64,000 nt of DNA, taken from Idiomarina loihiensis (GTDB lineage: Bacteria > Pseudomonadota > Gammaproteobacteria > Enterobacterales > Alteromonadaceae). Where the stretch lies: contig NZ_CP074112.1 of assembly GCF_024584785.1 (NCBI RefSeq), forward strand, positions 2,728,001-2,792,000, written 5' to 3'. The notes beneath the pieces were generated by a model. That model made no database searches, was not told the origin of the DNA, and saw only the letters and a program-made list of their open reading frames with translations. Shown in pieces: positions 43,172 through 52,127 of this stretch. A program made the translations under genes and the position numbers. Numbering within the stretch: the stretch's first letter is position 1; every line of letters starts with the position of its first letter.

Positions 43172-44824
43172 TCATTCTGGCTCGAGATCAGGCTCGAGAT
43201 CAGGCAAGGGAGCGCCGATACATGCGCATAGAGTGGCGATGAGTTTGTGCTCTACTGCGGAGACTTTGGCATCAGCATGAATGGTTTCGTACCAACGTTG
43301 TACTAAGGTTTGCTTAGCCTGCGGTGACCAACTCTTGCAGGTATTAAGAGCCCGTTCAAGTTGCGTAAAATCGATGGCTTGCTGCTGCTCTGCTGCGGTT
43401 AAGGCAGCTACCGTAATATCAAAAGCTTGGTCATTCGCAAGGGTATGCTTGAATTTGCTAGCAGGTAATAAGTGCCGCGCAAGTAACTGATACAGACACC
43501 AATGAAATAAATCACCGCCGTTGGCAACGCGCTGGGCCAAGTGCTCTAAATCTTTCACAATATCCAGTTGGCTACTGGTTGAGGCGAGCTGCAGCGCCGG
43601 AATCGCAAGTTCAACCAAGGCTAATTGCTGCGCAGCGCTAAGCTCAGCTAGTGGGCTGACTGTGCCAATCACGTTAGCCTCTAGCAACCCCCGAATAAGT
43701 TGCGGCGCTTGCTGTGGGCTGCGGGCTTGCTCCAATAACAACGCCGGTAGGGCTAGCTTGGCTAACTGCTCCAGCGCATTAGGGCGCTGTTGCTGCTGTC
43801 GTGCCTGTTGGGTTTGGCTAAAGTGTTGTTGTGGGCTCGGATACTTACCGTTCCAGTGGGGAGTAAGGCGTTTGATGCGTTGCGCTAGCGGTGGATGCGT
43901 TGCCATCAAAGTAAACCAAGAGCTGAGTGCTTGGCCGAAAAATAAGTGAGAGGCCTCGTCGGCGTTGCTATGGTGCACGCGACTGCCATGCTGGCGCGCG
44001 CCAATTTGCTGTAGGGCGCCGGCAAGCGCTTCGGGATTGCGGGTAAATTGCACCGCTGCAGCATCGGCTAAATATTCACGCTGGCGACTCACGGCAGCTT
44101 TAATCAACTGCCCGAAGAATACCCCAATGCTGCCTACTACCAGCAGCGCCACGCCCACTAAAGGTAGTGCATTTTTATTGTTGCGCCGCGAACTAAAGCG
44201 CGACGAACGCAGCAGCATGTAACCCAAATGGGTTAACGAAAGAATACCGGCTAGGGCGGCAATTAAGCGAATATTGAGCCGCATATCACCATTAAGGATA
44301 TGGCTGAACTCGTGGGCGACCACTGCTTGCAACTGTTCGCGTGAAAAGGTTTCAACGGCACCACGAGTAAGGCCGATGGCAGCATCTTTGGTTTCGTAGC
44401 CAGCGGCAAAGGCATTAATACCGGCTTCGTTGGGGAGTAGATAGACTGCTGGTACCGGTAAGTTGGCGGCGATAGCCATTTCTTCAACCACATTAAGAAC
44501 ACGTCGTTCTAGTGGGTCGCTGCTATCAGGTGCGAGTTGGATGCCACCTAAGCTTTCAGCCACCACATGCCCGCCAGGACGAAGCTGCAGCCATTTCACT
44601 AGGCAGACCAACAAAATACCTCCAGCAACAACGGCCATAGTAATTATCAGCGGTTGCCAAAAAATCTGGGTGGGGGCGGTGTCACTGACGATCACAGCGC
44701 CAGAAAAAACCGCAACGGCGGCTGTTACTATGCCAATGATTGAGATAAAGGCGAGAAAAAATAACAGCACCAGCAGGCTGGTATTGCGCTTGGCCTGCTG
44801 TTGCTGAGCAAAGAAATTCACCAT
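43172..44824 (-). CDS. M48 family metalloprotease, HtpX-like with long C-terminal extension
   Basis: The 550-residue membrane zinc protease has two N-terminal helices (about 16-45 and 58-78) and the active site H171-E-F-S-H175 (VVAHEFSHILNGDMRLN), plus two more hydrophobic segments (about 185-235) and the third zinc ligand region SRQREYLADAAAVQFTRNPEAL. Beyond about residue 300 lies a 240-residue Gln/Leu/Ala-rich helical extension not found in E. coli HtpX. It ends in a duplicated Asp-Leu-Glu-Pro. It follows lemA by 31 bases on the same strand; lemA-htpX-like pairs are common and point to membrane protein quality control. Confidence 0.92.
   Translation of the reverse strand: MVNFFAQQQQAKRNTSLLVLLFFLAFISIIGIVTAAVAVFSGAVIVSDTAPTQIFWQPLIITMAVVAGGILLVCLVKWLQLRPGGHVVAESLGGIQLAPDSSDPLERRVLNVVEEMAIAANLPVPAVYLLPNEAGINAFAAGYETKDAAIGLTRGAVETFSREQLQAVVAHEFSHILNGDMRLNIRLIAALAGILSLTHLGYMLLRSSRFSSRRNNKNALPLVGVALLVVGSIGVFFGQLIKAAVSRQREYLADAAAVQFTRNPEALAGALQQIGARQHGSRVHHSNADEASHLFFGQALSSWFTLMATHPPLAQRIKRLTPHWNGKYPSPQQHFSQTQQARQQQQRPNALEQLAKLALPALLLEQARSPQQAPQLIRGLLEANVIGTVSPLAELSAAQQLALVELAIPALQLASTSSQLDIVKDLEHLAQRVANGGDLFHWCLYQLLARHLLPASKFKHTLANDQAFDITVAALTAAEQQQAIDFTQLERALNTCKSWSPQAKQTLVQRWYETIHADAKVSAVEHKLIATLCACIGAPLPDLEPDLEPE
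43179..43202. repeat. 12-base tandem duplication at the 3' end of the M48 gene
   Basis: GGCTCGAGATCA occurs twice without a gap. In the protein it duplicates four residues at the extreme C-terminus (DLEPDLEPE). It probably arose by slippage. Confidence 0.8.
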
Positions 44825-44855
44825 GGTAGCTTACCTAATTTATCCGCAACTAACA

Positions 44856-45446
44856 TTAAAAGGACACTTTAGGTGCAGCTTGAATCTCGTTACTATCGGC
44901 AAATTCAAGTAAGCTGGCATCGTCACGATGACCAAAAAAGCCGGCAAAGACCACCGGTGGAAAGGATTGTTTGTAGGTGTTGTAGGACATCACGGCATCG
45001 TTGAATGCCTGCCGTGCAAAGGCAACCCGATTTTCGGTGCTGGTGAGTTCTTCAGACACTTGCATCATGTTTTGGTTAGCTTTTAAATCAGGGTAAGCCT
45101 CCATCACCACATTTAACCGGCCCAAAGCACTCCCTAGGGCGCCTTCGGCTCCACCTAATTGTTGCATGGCTTGATTGTTGGTGAGGTCTTGTTTGGCTTG
45201 TGGTAATGCAGCTAAAGCCTGGTTTCTTGCCTGAATCACGGCTTCGAGTGTATCGGCTTCGTGCTTCATGTAGGCCTTAGCTGTTTCCACTAAGTTGGGG
45301 ATGAGATCGTAACGGCGTTTAAGCTGCACTTCGATCTGCGCAAAGGCATTTTTAAATTGATTACGCAAGCGCACCAAGTTGTTATAGATGCTAACCGCCC
45401 AAACGAGTAACAACACTGCAATGATAATAATAATCCAGCCAGTCAT
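44856..45446 (-). CDS. lemA: LemA family protein
   Basis: The 196-residue protein has one N-terminal membrane helix (about 4-22) followed by the LemA helical bundle: SIYNNLVRLRNQFKNAFAQIEVQLKRRYDLIPNLVETAK is nearly invariant in the family, as is AYPDLKANQNMMQVSEEL. Function is not settled; it is regularly paired with M48 proteases, as here, and may present or regulate substrates. An AGGAG site lies eight bases before the start, directly behind a small hairpin (45461-45475). Confidence 0.95.
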   Translation of the reverse strand: MTGWIIIIIAVLLLVWAVSIYNNLVRLRNQFKNAFAQIEVQLKRRYDLIPNLVETAKAYMKHEADTLEAVIQARNQALAALPQAKQDLTNNQAMQQLGGAEGALGSALGRLNVVMEAYPDLKANQNMMQVSEELTSTENRVAFARQAFNDAVMSYNTYKQSFPPVVFAGFFGHRDDASLLEFADSNEIQAAPKVSF

Positions 45447-45460
45447 GGGTCATCTCCTGC

Positions 45461-45475
45461 GCCACCTAAGGTGGC
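45461..45475 (-). other. Hairpin next to the lemA ribosome site
   Basis: GCCACC-TAA-GGTGGC is a perfect six-base inverted repeat with a three-base loop. On the lemA strand it ends three bases before the CAGGAG ribosome site. It could stabilise the mRNA end or affect initiation. Confidence 0.45.
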
Positions 45476-45531
45476 AATCATAGTTTTTAGAATGAGGTAC
45501 AGCATCAGGTATCGCACGTTTTAATGCAACA

Positions 45532-45540
45532 TGCTATGCT
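45532..45540 (+). promoter_or_regulatory. Extended -10 promoter element of gmk
   Basis: TGCTATGCT contains the TGn extension followed by TATGCT, 36 bases before the gmk start. No -35 hexamer is evident, which is acceptable for extended -10 promoters. Confidence 0.4.
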
Positions 45541-45576
45541 TTGCCGTTATTCGCAAGCCATTCAATGTAAGCATTC

Positions 45577-46221
45577 ATGACAACAAATAGCATAGCTACC
45601 GGCAATTTATTTATCTTAGCTGCTCCTAGTGGAGCCGGGAAATCTAGTTTAATTCGTGCGCTACTAGAGCGCCATAGCCACGATAGTATGCAGGTTTCTG
45701 TGTCTTGCACAACGCGAGCTCCACGCCCGGGTGAAGTAGACGGTGAACACTATCATTTTCTTTCTGAGGCTGAGTTTAAAGAAAAAATTGCTAACGATGA
45801 ATTTTATGAATGGGCCCATGTGTTTGGTAATTATTACGGCACTTCACGCGTTTACATTGAACAGACGTTAGCGGAAGGCATTGATGTCTTTCTTGATATC
45901 GATTGGCAAGGAGCACGGCAAGTGCGAGAGGCGCATCCCCATGCGCAATCTATTTTTATCATCCCGCCTAGCTTAGAGATCTTAGAGCAACGCTTGCGTG
46001 GCCGCGGTCAAGATAGCGATGAAGTTATTCGTGGGCGGATGGCAAAAGCGCAAGCAGAGCTATCTCATTACCATGAATTTGACTACCTACTGGTGAATGA
46101 TAAATTTGCGCAAACGTTGGCTCAATTAGAGCATATTGTGTTTGCGCAGCGCCTTAAGGTAGGATTACAGCAAGTGCGGCATGCCGCAAAACTTAAAGAT
46201 CTCTTGGCGAATGGCGGGTAA
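45577..46221 (+). CDS. gmk: Guanylate kinase
   Basis: Gmk phosphorylates GMP to GDP. The 214-residue protein has the P-loop [10 protein letters not shown] (13-22), [19 protein letters not shown] (GMP-binding region) and [11 protein letters not shown]. It begins the conserved gmk-rpoZ-spoT block, which groups guanine nucleotide supply, RNA polymerase omega and (p)ppGpp metabolism. rpoZ follows after 44 bases. Confidence 0.97.
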   Translation: MTTNSIATGNLFILAAPSGAGKSSLIRALLERHSHDSMQVSVSCTTRAPRPGEVDGEHYHFLSEAEFKEKIANDEFYEWAHVFGNYYGTSRVYIEQTLAEGIDVFLDIDWQGARQVREAHPHAQSIFIIPPSLEILEQRLRGRGQDSDEVIRGRMAKAQAELSHYHEFDYLLVNDKFAQTLAQLEHIVFAQRLKVGLQQVRHAAKLKDLLANGG

Positions 46222-46265
46222 ATCCGTATAATTCCTGACCCGTTTTGCACATAGTTGGAGTAATC

Positions 46266-46541
46266 ATGGCTCGCGTAACCGTAGAAGAAGCAGTTGACCG
46301 CATTGGCAACCGATTTGATTTAGTGCTAGTAGCAGCACGTCGTGCTCGTCAATTGGCGACTCAAGGTAAAGATTCATTGGTACCTTGGAAGAACAACGAA
46401 AAGGCAACCGTGATCGCGTTGCGTGAAATTGAGTCTGGTAAAATTGATGCAGGTCGCCTAGATGCTGCCGAGCGCACTGAAGCCGCGCAAATGGAAGCTG
46501 ATGAATTGGCAGCCGTTGACGCAGTTCGTGGGCTTGAGTAA
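46266..46541 (+). CDS. rpoZ: RNA polymerase omega subunit
   Basis: The 91-residue protein starts [20 protein letters not shown], the invariant omega N-terminus, and contains [14 protein letters not shown]. It helps assemble and stabilise RNA polymerase and forms part of a ppGpp site. ATG 46266 with GGAG at 46257-46260 was chosen over an upstream in-frame TTG. spoT begins five bases after the stop. Confidence 0.98.
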   Translation: MARVTVEEAVDRIGNRFDLVLVAARRARQLATQGKDSLVPWKNNEKATVIALREIESGKIDAGRLDAAERTEAAQMEADELAAVDAVRGLE

Positions 46542-46546
46542 ATCGG

Positions 46547-48661
46547 GTGTATTTGTTTGAAGGCCTCAGGCAACAACTGACTGAGTACTTACCACCAGAG
46601 CAGGTGGAGCGCACTGCTGCGGCTTATCGATTAGCCGCAGAAGCGCACAAGCCACAAAAACGTAGTAGTGGCGAACCTTACATTACCCATCCAGTAGCTG
46701 TGGCTAGCTTATTAGCCGACATGCGCTTGGATCACGAAACCATCATGGCAGCGCTGTTGCATGATGTGATTGAAGACACGCCTTTTACCCAAGAAGATTT
46801 GGCTGAACAGTTTGGTAGCACCGTTGCCGAGCTGGTTGAAGGCGTGTCTAAACTAGATAAATTGCAGTTTAATTCAAAAGAAGAGCTGCAAACGGAAAAC
46901 TATCGCAAGATGATTATGGCGATGGTGCATGATATTCGAGTGATTCTGATTAAATTAGCAGACCGCACTCATAACATGCGTACTATCGGTCATTTACGTC
47001 CTGATAAACGGCGTCGTATTGCCCGTGAAACCCTCGAAATTTATGCGCCCTTGGCGCATCGCTTAGGTATTCATGACATCAAAAATGAATTAGAGCTGCT
47101 TGGTTTTCATGCGCTGTATCCGTGGCGAGCGCGCTTGCTTGAGTCTCAGGTGAAAATGGCTCGCGGTAATCGCCGCGAGCTGGTGGAACGGGTTCAGCAA
47201 GAAATCGAAAAACGCTTACACGATGTGGGTATCAAAGCGCGAGTATTGGGCCGCGAAAAGCATTTGTACAGTATCTACCAAAAGATGCTGCACAAAGAAT
47301 TGCGCTTTGAACAGGTCATGGACATTTATGCATTTCGCGTGATTGTCGATGAGGTTGATACCTGCTATCGCGTGTTAGGTGCCCTGCACAATCTCTACAA
47401 GCCCATTGAAACCCGCTTTAAAGATTACATTGCAATCCCGAAATCAAACGGCTATCAATCCTTGCACACCTCGCTGAAGGGGCCTTATGGCATTCCGGTC
47501 GAAGTCCAAATTCGTACCGAAGAAATGAACTTGATGGCAGACCGCGGTGTGGCGGCGCATTGGTTATATAAAACCGAAGATAGTAGTGGCACCACGGCAC
47601 AGGTTCGAGCACGGCGCTGGATGCAGAGCTTACTTGAGTTGCAGCAAAGTACTGGGAATGCGTTTGAGTTTATCGAAAACGTTAAATCTGAGCTGTTTCC
47701 AGAAGAAATTTATGTGTTTACTCCCGAGGGGCGCATCATTGAGTTGCCACAAGGGGCAACGCCGGTAGACTTTGCTTACGCAGTGCACACGGATATAGGT
47801 AACACTTGTATTGGTGCCAAAGTGAATCACAAAGTGCACTCGCTTTCTAAGCCGTTAGAAACAGGGCAAACCGTCGAAATCAAAACAGCACCAGGCTCAC
47901 GCCCTAATATTGCTTGGTTGAACTTTGTGGTCACTGGCAAGGCGCGGGCCAAAATCCGTCAGTATTTGAAGGGGCAAGAGTTCCGTGAAGCGGAAAATCT
48001 TGGCGAACGTCTGTTACGTGCCGCCTTAGGCCCAGTCAACTTTGATGAAATAAGTGACGCTGAATTTACCCGTGTGCTACACGAAGTGAAGTTAGAGTCT
48101 AAAGAGCAACTGCTGCGCGAAATCGGTTTAGGCAATATGATGTCGATTGCGATTGCCAAGCGTCTATTGGGTGAATTAGCACAGCTCAAAGATGATGGTA
48201 GTGCCAGCCCAGTACGCAGTACGCTAGCTATTCGCGGTGCTGAAGGCTTGTTGATGAGCTTTGCGAAGTGTTGTCGGCCGATACCGGGTGATGAGATTAT
48301 TGCCCACGTCAGCCCAGGTAAAGGCTTGGTAGTACATCGGCGGGAATGTAAAAACGTGCGCGGCTTTGAAGATGAGCCTGGGCGCTACTTCCCCGTGCAG
48401 TGGGAGGCCAACCCGGACGGTGAATTTATTACTGAAGTGCGGGTAGAAGTGATTAATCATCAAGGGGTTTTAGCTAAACTGACGACAGCTATTGCTGCTG
48501 CTGGTTGTAATATTCATGGCCTGAAAACCGAAGAGCTCGATGCCAATATTTACTATATTGATGTCGCTCTTACCGTACGAGATCGAACTCAACTAGCCAA
48601 CGTGTTGCGGCATATCCGAAAGATGCCCGATGTGCAACGCGTGTGGCGACTGCGCAAATAA
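46547..48661 (+). CDS. spoT: Bifunctional (p)ppGpp synthetase/hydrolase
   Basis: The 704-residue SpoT starts at a GTG (MYLFEGLRQQL); E. coli spoT likewise uses a rare start. The HD hydrolase domain is intact (H72-D73, LLHDVIEDTPF, and KLADRTHNMRT). The synthetase region follows (IAIPKSNGYQSLHTSLKGP; VEVQIRTEEMN), then TGS (IYVFTPEGRIIELPQGATPVDFAY), a zinc-finger-like C-rich motif (FAKCCRPIPGDEI) and ACT. It degrades and can make the stringent alarmone. It is close behind rpoZ, so co-expression is expected. Confidence 0.97.
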   Translation: MYLFEGLRQQLTEYLPPEQVERTAAAYRLAAEAHKPQKRSSGEPYITHPVAVASLLADMRLDHETIMAALLHDVIEDTPFTQEDLAEQFGSTVAELVEGVSKLDKLQFNSKEELQTENYRKMIMAMVHDIRVILIKLADRTHNMRTIGHLRPDKRRRIARETLEIYAPLAHRLGIHDIKNELELLGFHALYPWRARLLESQVKMARGNRRELVERVQQEIEKRLHDVGIKARVLGREKHLYSIYQKMLHKELRFEQVMDIYAFRVIVDEVDTCYRVLGALHNLYKPIETRFKDYIAIPKSNGYQSLHTSLKGPYGIPVEVQIRTEEMNLMADRGVAAHWLYKTEDSSGTTAQVRARRWMQSLLELQQSTGNAFEFIENVKSELFPEEIYVFTPEGRIIELPQGATPVDFAYAVHTDIGNTCIGAKVNHKVHSLSKPLETGQTVEIKTAPGSRPNIAWLNFVVTGKARAKIRQYLKGQEFREAENLGERLLRAALGPVNFDEISDAEFTRVLHEVKLESKEQLLREIGLGNMMSIAIAKRLLGELAQLKDDGSASPVRSTLAIRGAEGLLMSFAKCCRPIPGDEIIAHVSPGKGLVVHRRECKNVRGFEDEPGRYFPVQWEANPDGEFITEVRVEVINHQGVLAKLTTAIAAAGCNIHGLKTEELDANIYYIDVALTVRDRTQLANVLRHIRKMPDVQRVWRLRK

Positions 48662-48717
48662 CCCCCTTAGTTATCTGTCCTTACCCCAATTAACAGAACT
48701 TACTTTTAGGAACAACT

Positions 48718-49110
48718 ATGTCGAAAGTTATTATCAGTACCGATAATGCTCCAGCCGCAATTGGTACCTACTCACAAGCAGTAAAAATTGGCACCACTGT
48801 GTATTTGTCGGGCCAGATCCCACTAGTGCCGAGCAGCATGACGGTGATTAGCGAAGATTTTCGTGAGCAAGCGGTGCAAGTGTTCAAAAACCTTGCTGCA
48901 GTTTGTGAAGCTGCCGGTGGTGAACTGCAGGATATGGTGAAAGTACAAATTTATTTAACCGATTTAAGTCATTTTGCTGTGGTGAATGAAGTGATGGCTG
49001 AGTTCTTCCAAGCGCCGTACCCCGCTCGCGCAGCGATTGGAGTACGGGCATTGCCCAAAAATGTACAGATTGAAATTGATGGTGTGATGGAACTGCCTAG
49101 TACTAACTAG
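48718..49110 (+). CDS. ridA: RidA family reactive-intermediate deaminase
   Basis: RidA hydrolyses reactive enamine/imine intermediates from PLP enzymes such as threonine dehydratase. The 130-residue length, GTYSQAVKIGTTVYLSGQIPL, YPARAAIGVRALPKNVQIEIDGVM and the ligand-binding Arg in that stretch fit. AGGAAC precedes the ATG. It follows spoT, a common gammaproteobacterial order, and overlaps the convergent transporter gene by four bases. Confidence 0.97.
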   Translation: MSKVIISTDNAPAAIGTYSQAVKIGTTVYLSGQIPLVPSSMTVISEDFREQAVQVFKNLAAVCEAAGGELQDMVKVQIYLTDLSHFAVVNEVMAEFFQAPYPARAAIGVRALPKNVQIEIDGVMELPSTN

Positions 49111-50435
49111 GCAGTTGCTGTGCTACTGGCGCGGCTCTCTAAGGGTTTGCGCCAGATAATCATCGCCAAGGATACCCCTCCTAAAATAAAGCAGTAGCCG
49201 GTATGCAAGCTCACTTCTAACGGCGACAAACCAAAACTAGCCCCCATCAATAAGGCTTGTGCGCCGTAGGGCAAAGCACCTTGTACTACACAGGCAAAAA
49301 TATCCAGTAAGCTCGCGCTTTGTCGTGGTGCTAGATCGCCTTCTTCAGCCAGACGTTTACTCACTTCGCCACTTAATAAAATGGTGACTGTATTATTAGC
49401 CACGGCAAAGTTTGTTAGCGCGGTTAAGCCTGCCACACCAAAAGCCGCACGTTGTTGTTTGTGCTTGAACAAACGTTTGGTAACTGTGCCTACGGCATCC
49501 GCAAGAAATTGTAGGCCACCTTGCTGGCGGATCAGCGCACTCAAGCCGCCAATAAGAAGTGACAGCAAGAAGATTTCTTGCATGCTGGTAAAGCCTTGGT
49601 AGATGTCCTTGCTAAAGGCAACCCATTGATAGTCAACCGTGGCCATGCCGAACGCAGCAGCTAAAATGATACCCAGGGTCAGCACAGCAAACACATTTAA
49701 GCCGAGCACGGCAAGCACAATAATAAAAAAGTACGGCAAGGCCAGCCAGAGATTAGCCTCTGGTATTTTCGGAGGGACTGCACCGGTATCGTAGGTGAAA
49801 AGCCAAATCAGCGTAATGGCAGCAGCTGGCAAAGCAATTTTTAGATTAGCTTTGAACTTGTCGCTCATGGCGCAGCCTTGGGTACGTGTAGCTGCGATAG
49901 TCGTGTCTGAAATAAATGACAAGTTATCCCCGAACATGGATCCGCTTACCAAGACTCCAGCTAATAACGCTAAGTCGATATCAGCAGCCTGACCGAGGCC
50001 CAGAGCCACTGGAGCTAGCGCAGCTAGGGTGCCCATCGAGGTACCCATAGCGGTAGACACCACAGCGGCAATAATAAATAGGCCTAGCAGCAAAAACTGT
50101 GGTGGAATCACGTTTAAACCCAAGGCCACCATGGCATCGACGCCACCGGTCGCCGCTGCTACCGTAGAAAATGCTCCGGCTAATAAATAAATCATGCACA
50201 TGGTGACGATATTGCGCTCGCCGACACCCGCCACGAAAGTATTGATACGTTCTTCAAAGGCTTGCTTGCTGAGTAGTACTGCTAAAATAATAGCGGGCAG
50301 AATAGCAACGGGACTATTAAGCTGATAAAAGGCATAGTCGACCCCAGTCACTTGAAAGTAGACACCTACACCTAAAAACAGCGAAAGAAAGAGCAGTAAG
50401 GGTAAAAGTGCTTTGGCACTAGCGGGTTGATTCAT
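49107..50435 (-). CDS. NhaC-family transporter, predicted methionine transporter MetT-like
   Basis: The 442-residue protein has about 11-12 membrane helices and belongs to the NhaC antiporter superfamily: GTSMGTLAALAPVALGLG, GSMFGDNLSFISDTTIAATRTQG and FAVANNTVTILLSGEV are its core motifs. The superfamily includes Na+/H+ antiporters and amino-acid carriers. A three-unit MetJ-like operator lies 32 bases upstream of the start, which points to methionine import (MetT) rather than sodium export. The function is inferred from that regulation, not from substrate residues. Confidence 0.8.
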   Translation of the reverse strand: MNQPASAKALLPLLLFLSLFLGVGVYFQVTGVDYAFYQLNSPVAILPAIILAVLLSKQAFEERINTFVAGVGERNIVTMCMIYLLAGAFSTVAAATGGVDAMVALGLNVIPPQFLLLGLFIIAAVVSTAMGTSMGTLAALAPVALGLGQAADIDLALLAGVLVSGSMFGDNLSFISDTTIAATRTQGCAMSDKFKANLKIALPAAAITLIWLFTYDTGAVPPKIPEANLWLALPYFFIIVLAVLGLNVFAVLTLGIILAAAFGMATVDYQWVAFSKDIYQGFTSMQEIFLLSLLIGGLSALIRQQGGLQFLADAVGTVTKRLFKHKQQRAAFGVAGLTALTNFAVANNTVTILLSGEVSKRLAEEGDLAPRQSASLLDIFACVVQGALPYGAQALLMGASFGLSPLEVSLHTGYCFILGGVSLAMIIWRKPLESRASSTATA

Positions 50436-50466
50436 CGTTTTTCCTGCGCAGTGTTATTGTTGTTTT

Positions 50467-50490
50467 AGACGTCCAGAAGTTTATATGTCT
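50467..50490 (-). promoter_or_regulatory. MetJ operator upstream of the NhaC-type transporter gene
   Basis: AGACGTCC, AGAAGTTT and ATATGTCT are three contiguous eight-base units matching AGACGTCT at 7, 6 and 6 of 8. The site lies in the 130-base divergent gap, 32 bases from the transporter start and 76 bases from the GNAT-nitrilase start, so either or both could be controlled. Confidence 0.75.
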
Positions 50491-50565
50491 TATGTTGACG
50501 TTGCAAGCTTTGCCTATTCGTCATACCTTTAATTGATGTTGTACACAGAACCACAAAGGAAGTCT

Positions 50566-52089
50566 ATGAGCCCTGATGATCTACATTTACAGTTACGTAA
50601 TCTAAAAGATGAGGATTACCCTCAGTTAAAACCGTTAATGGACAAGGTGTATCCAGACATTGGCGGGGCTTGGGGTGAGGCTACCATTCGGAAATTAATC
50701 AAAGAATTTCCTGAAGGTCAGATCTGTTTAGAAGATGGCGGCCAACTGGTGGGCGTAGCGTTAACGGTACGGGTTAAATACGCTCGTTTTAGTAACCCCC
50801 ATACCTACGATGATTTAATGGATGCGCGTGAGAATATTCTCAATGATCGTAAAGGTGATGCGCTGTATGGCCTGGATGTACTGATTCATCCTGATTATCG
50901 TGGCTATCGTTTAGGTCGGCGTTTGTACGATGCGCGTAAAGAACTTTGCCGCCAGCTTAATCTGAAGGCCATTTTAGCGGGTGGTCGCATTGTTAACTTT
51001 CACAAATATGCTGATGAGCTGAGCCCTGGGCAATATATTGAAGGGGTGCATCGGCGCGAAATTTATGACCCGATTTTAACCTTTCAGTTAGCTAACGATT
51101 TCACCGTAAAACGTTTGTTAGGTAAGTACCTCCCCGAGGATAAGCGTTCGGCTGGTTTTGCCACGCTCCTTGAATGGAATAACTTTTTGTACGAGCCATC
51201 GGACAATATTCTAGGTAGCCGCATCCGCAATGTCCGCGTTGGGGCGGTGCAGTGGCAAATGCGCTCAGTGGAGTCGGTGGAAGAAATGCTGCGCCAAGTT
51301 GAATACTTTGTCGATGCTATGTCGAGCTATCAAAGTGATTTTGCGGTGTTCCCAGAATTTTTTAATGCACCGCTGATGGGGCTGACAGATCAGAGCCAGC
51401 AGAAAGATGCGATCCGGTTTTTAGCTAGCTTTACCGAACGCTTTAAACGTGAAATGTCACAGATGGCGGTCAGTTACAACGTCAATATCATTACTGGCTC
51501 GATGCCACTCGATGAAGATGACGTGATTTATAACGTGTCTTATTTATGTCGCCGTGACGGTACCGTTGAAGAGCAACGAAAAATACATGTCACTCCGCAC
51601 GAAAAGCGTGACTGGGTCATTGAAGGCGGCGATGTGGTTAAAGTGTTTGATACTGATGCCGGTCGTGTGGGTATTTTAATATGTTATGACGTGGAGTTTC
51701 CTGAACTAGGTCGACTGATGGCGGCCGAAGGTTTAGAAGTGTTGTTTGTGCCGTTTTGGACAGATACCCGCAATGCCTATCTGCGTGTGCGTCACTGCGC
51801 CCAAGCCCGCGCGGTTGAAAACGAGTGTTATGTGGTGACCTGTGGCAGCGTGGGTAACTTACCGCAAGTAGAAAGTCTGGATGTGCAGTACGCCCAGTCT
51901 GCGGTGTTTTCGCCGTCAGACTTTGCTTTTCCGTACGATGCTATTTTAGCGGAAACCACGCCAAACACTGAGCAATTGATTTTTTCGGATCTAAACTTAG
52001 ACGAATTACGTTATTTACATCATGAAGGCTCGGTCACGAACCTGAAAGATCGTCGTACCGATATCTACGAAGTTACCCGTAAGTGGTAA
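50566..52089 (+). CDS. GNAT acetyltransferase-carbon-nitrogen hydrolase fusion
   Basis: The 507-residue protein joins an N-terminal GNAT domain (about 8-185; DVLIHPDYRGYRLGRRLYDAR is the acetyl-CoA loop) to a nitrilase-superfamily amidase (about 225-500). The Glu-Lys-Cys triad is visible as FPEFF, RKIHVTPHEK and ILICYDVEFPE. Such fusions are widespread and of unknown substrate; they might acylate and deamidate the same compound. ATG 50566 with AAAGGA was preferred over earlier in-frame starts at 50533 and 50536. The acyl-CoA ligase gene follows after 38 bases. Confidence 0.93.
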   Translation: MSPDDLHLQLRNLKDEDYPQLKPLMDKVYPDIGGAWGEATIRKLIKEFPEGQICLEDGGQLVGVALTVRVKYARFSNPHTYDDLMDARENILNDRKGDALYGLDVLIHPDYRGYRLGRRLYDARKELCRQLNLKAILAGGRIVNFHKYADELSPGQYIEGVHRREIYDPILTFQLANDFTVKRLLGKYLPEDKRSAGFATLLEWNNFLYEPSDNILGSRIRNVRVGAVQWQMRSVESVEEMLRQVEYFVDAMSSYQSDFAVFPEFFNAPLMGLTDQSQQKDAIRFLASFTERFKREMSQMAVSYNVNIITGSMPLDEDDVIYNVSYLCRRDGTVEEQRKIHVTPHEKRDWVIEGGDVVKVFDTDAGRVGILICYDVEFPELGRLMAAEGLEVLFVPFWTDTRNAYLRVRHCAQARAVENECYVVTCGSVGNLPQVESLDVQYAQSAVFSPSDFAFPYDAILAETTPNTEQLIFSDLNLDELRYLHHEGSVTNLKDRRTDIYEVTRKW

Positions 52090-52127
52090 CTCTATAAAAA
52101 TAAAAGACAGAACAACAAGGACAACCT

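Noticed and set aside
43521-43949. 142-codon open frame antisense to the M48 protease gene
   Set aside because: It is a shadow of the Ala/Gln-rich protease extension; no ribosome site and low-complexity Ser/Cys/Ala product.
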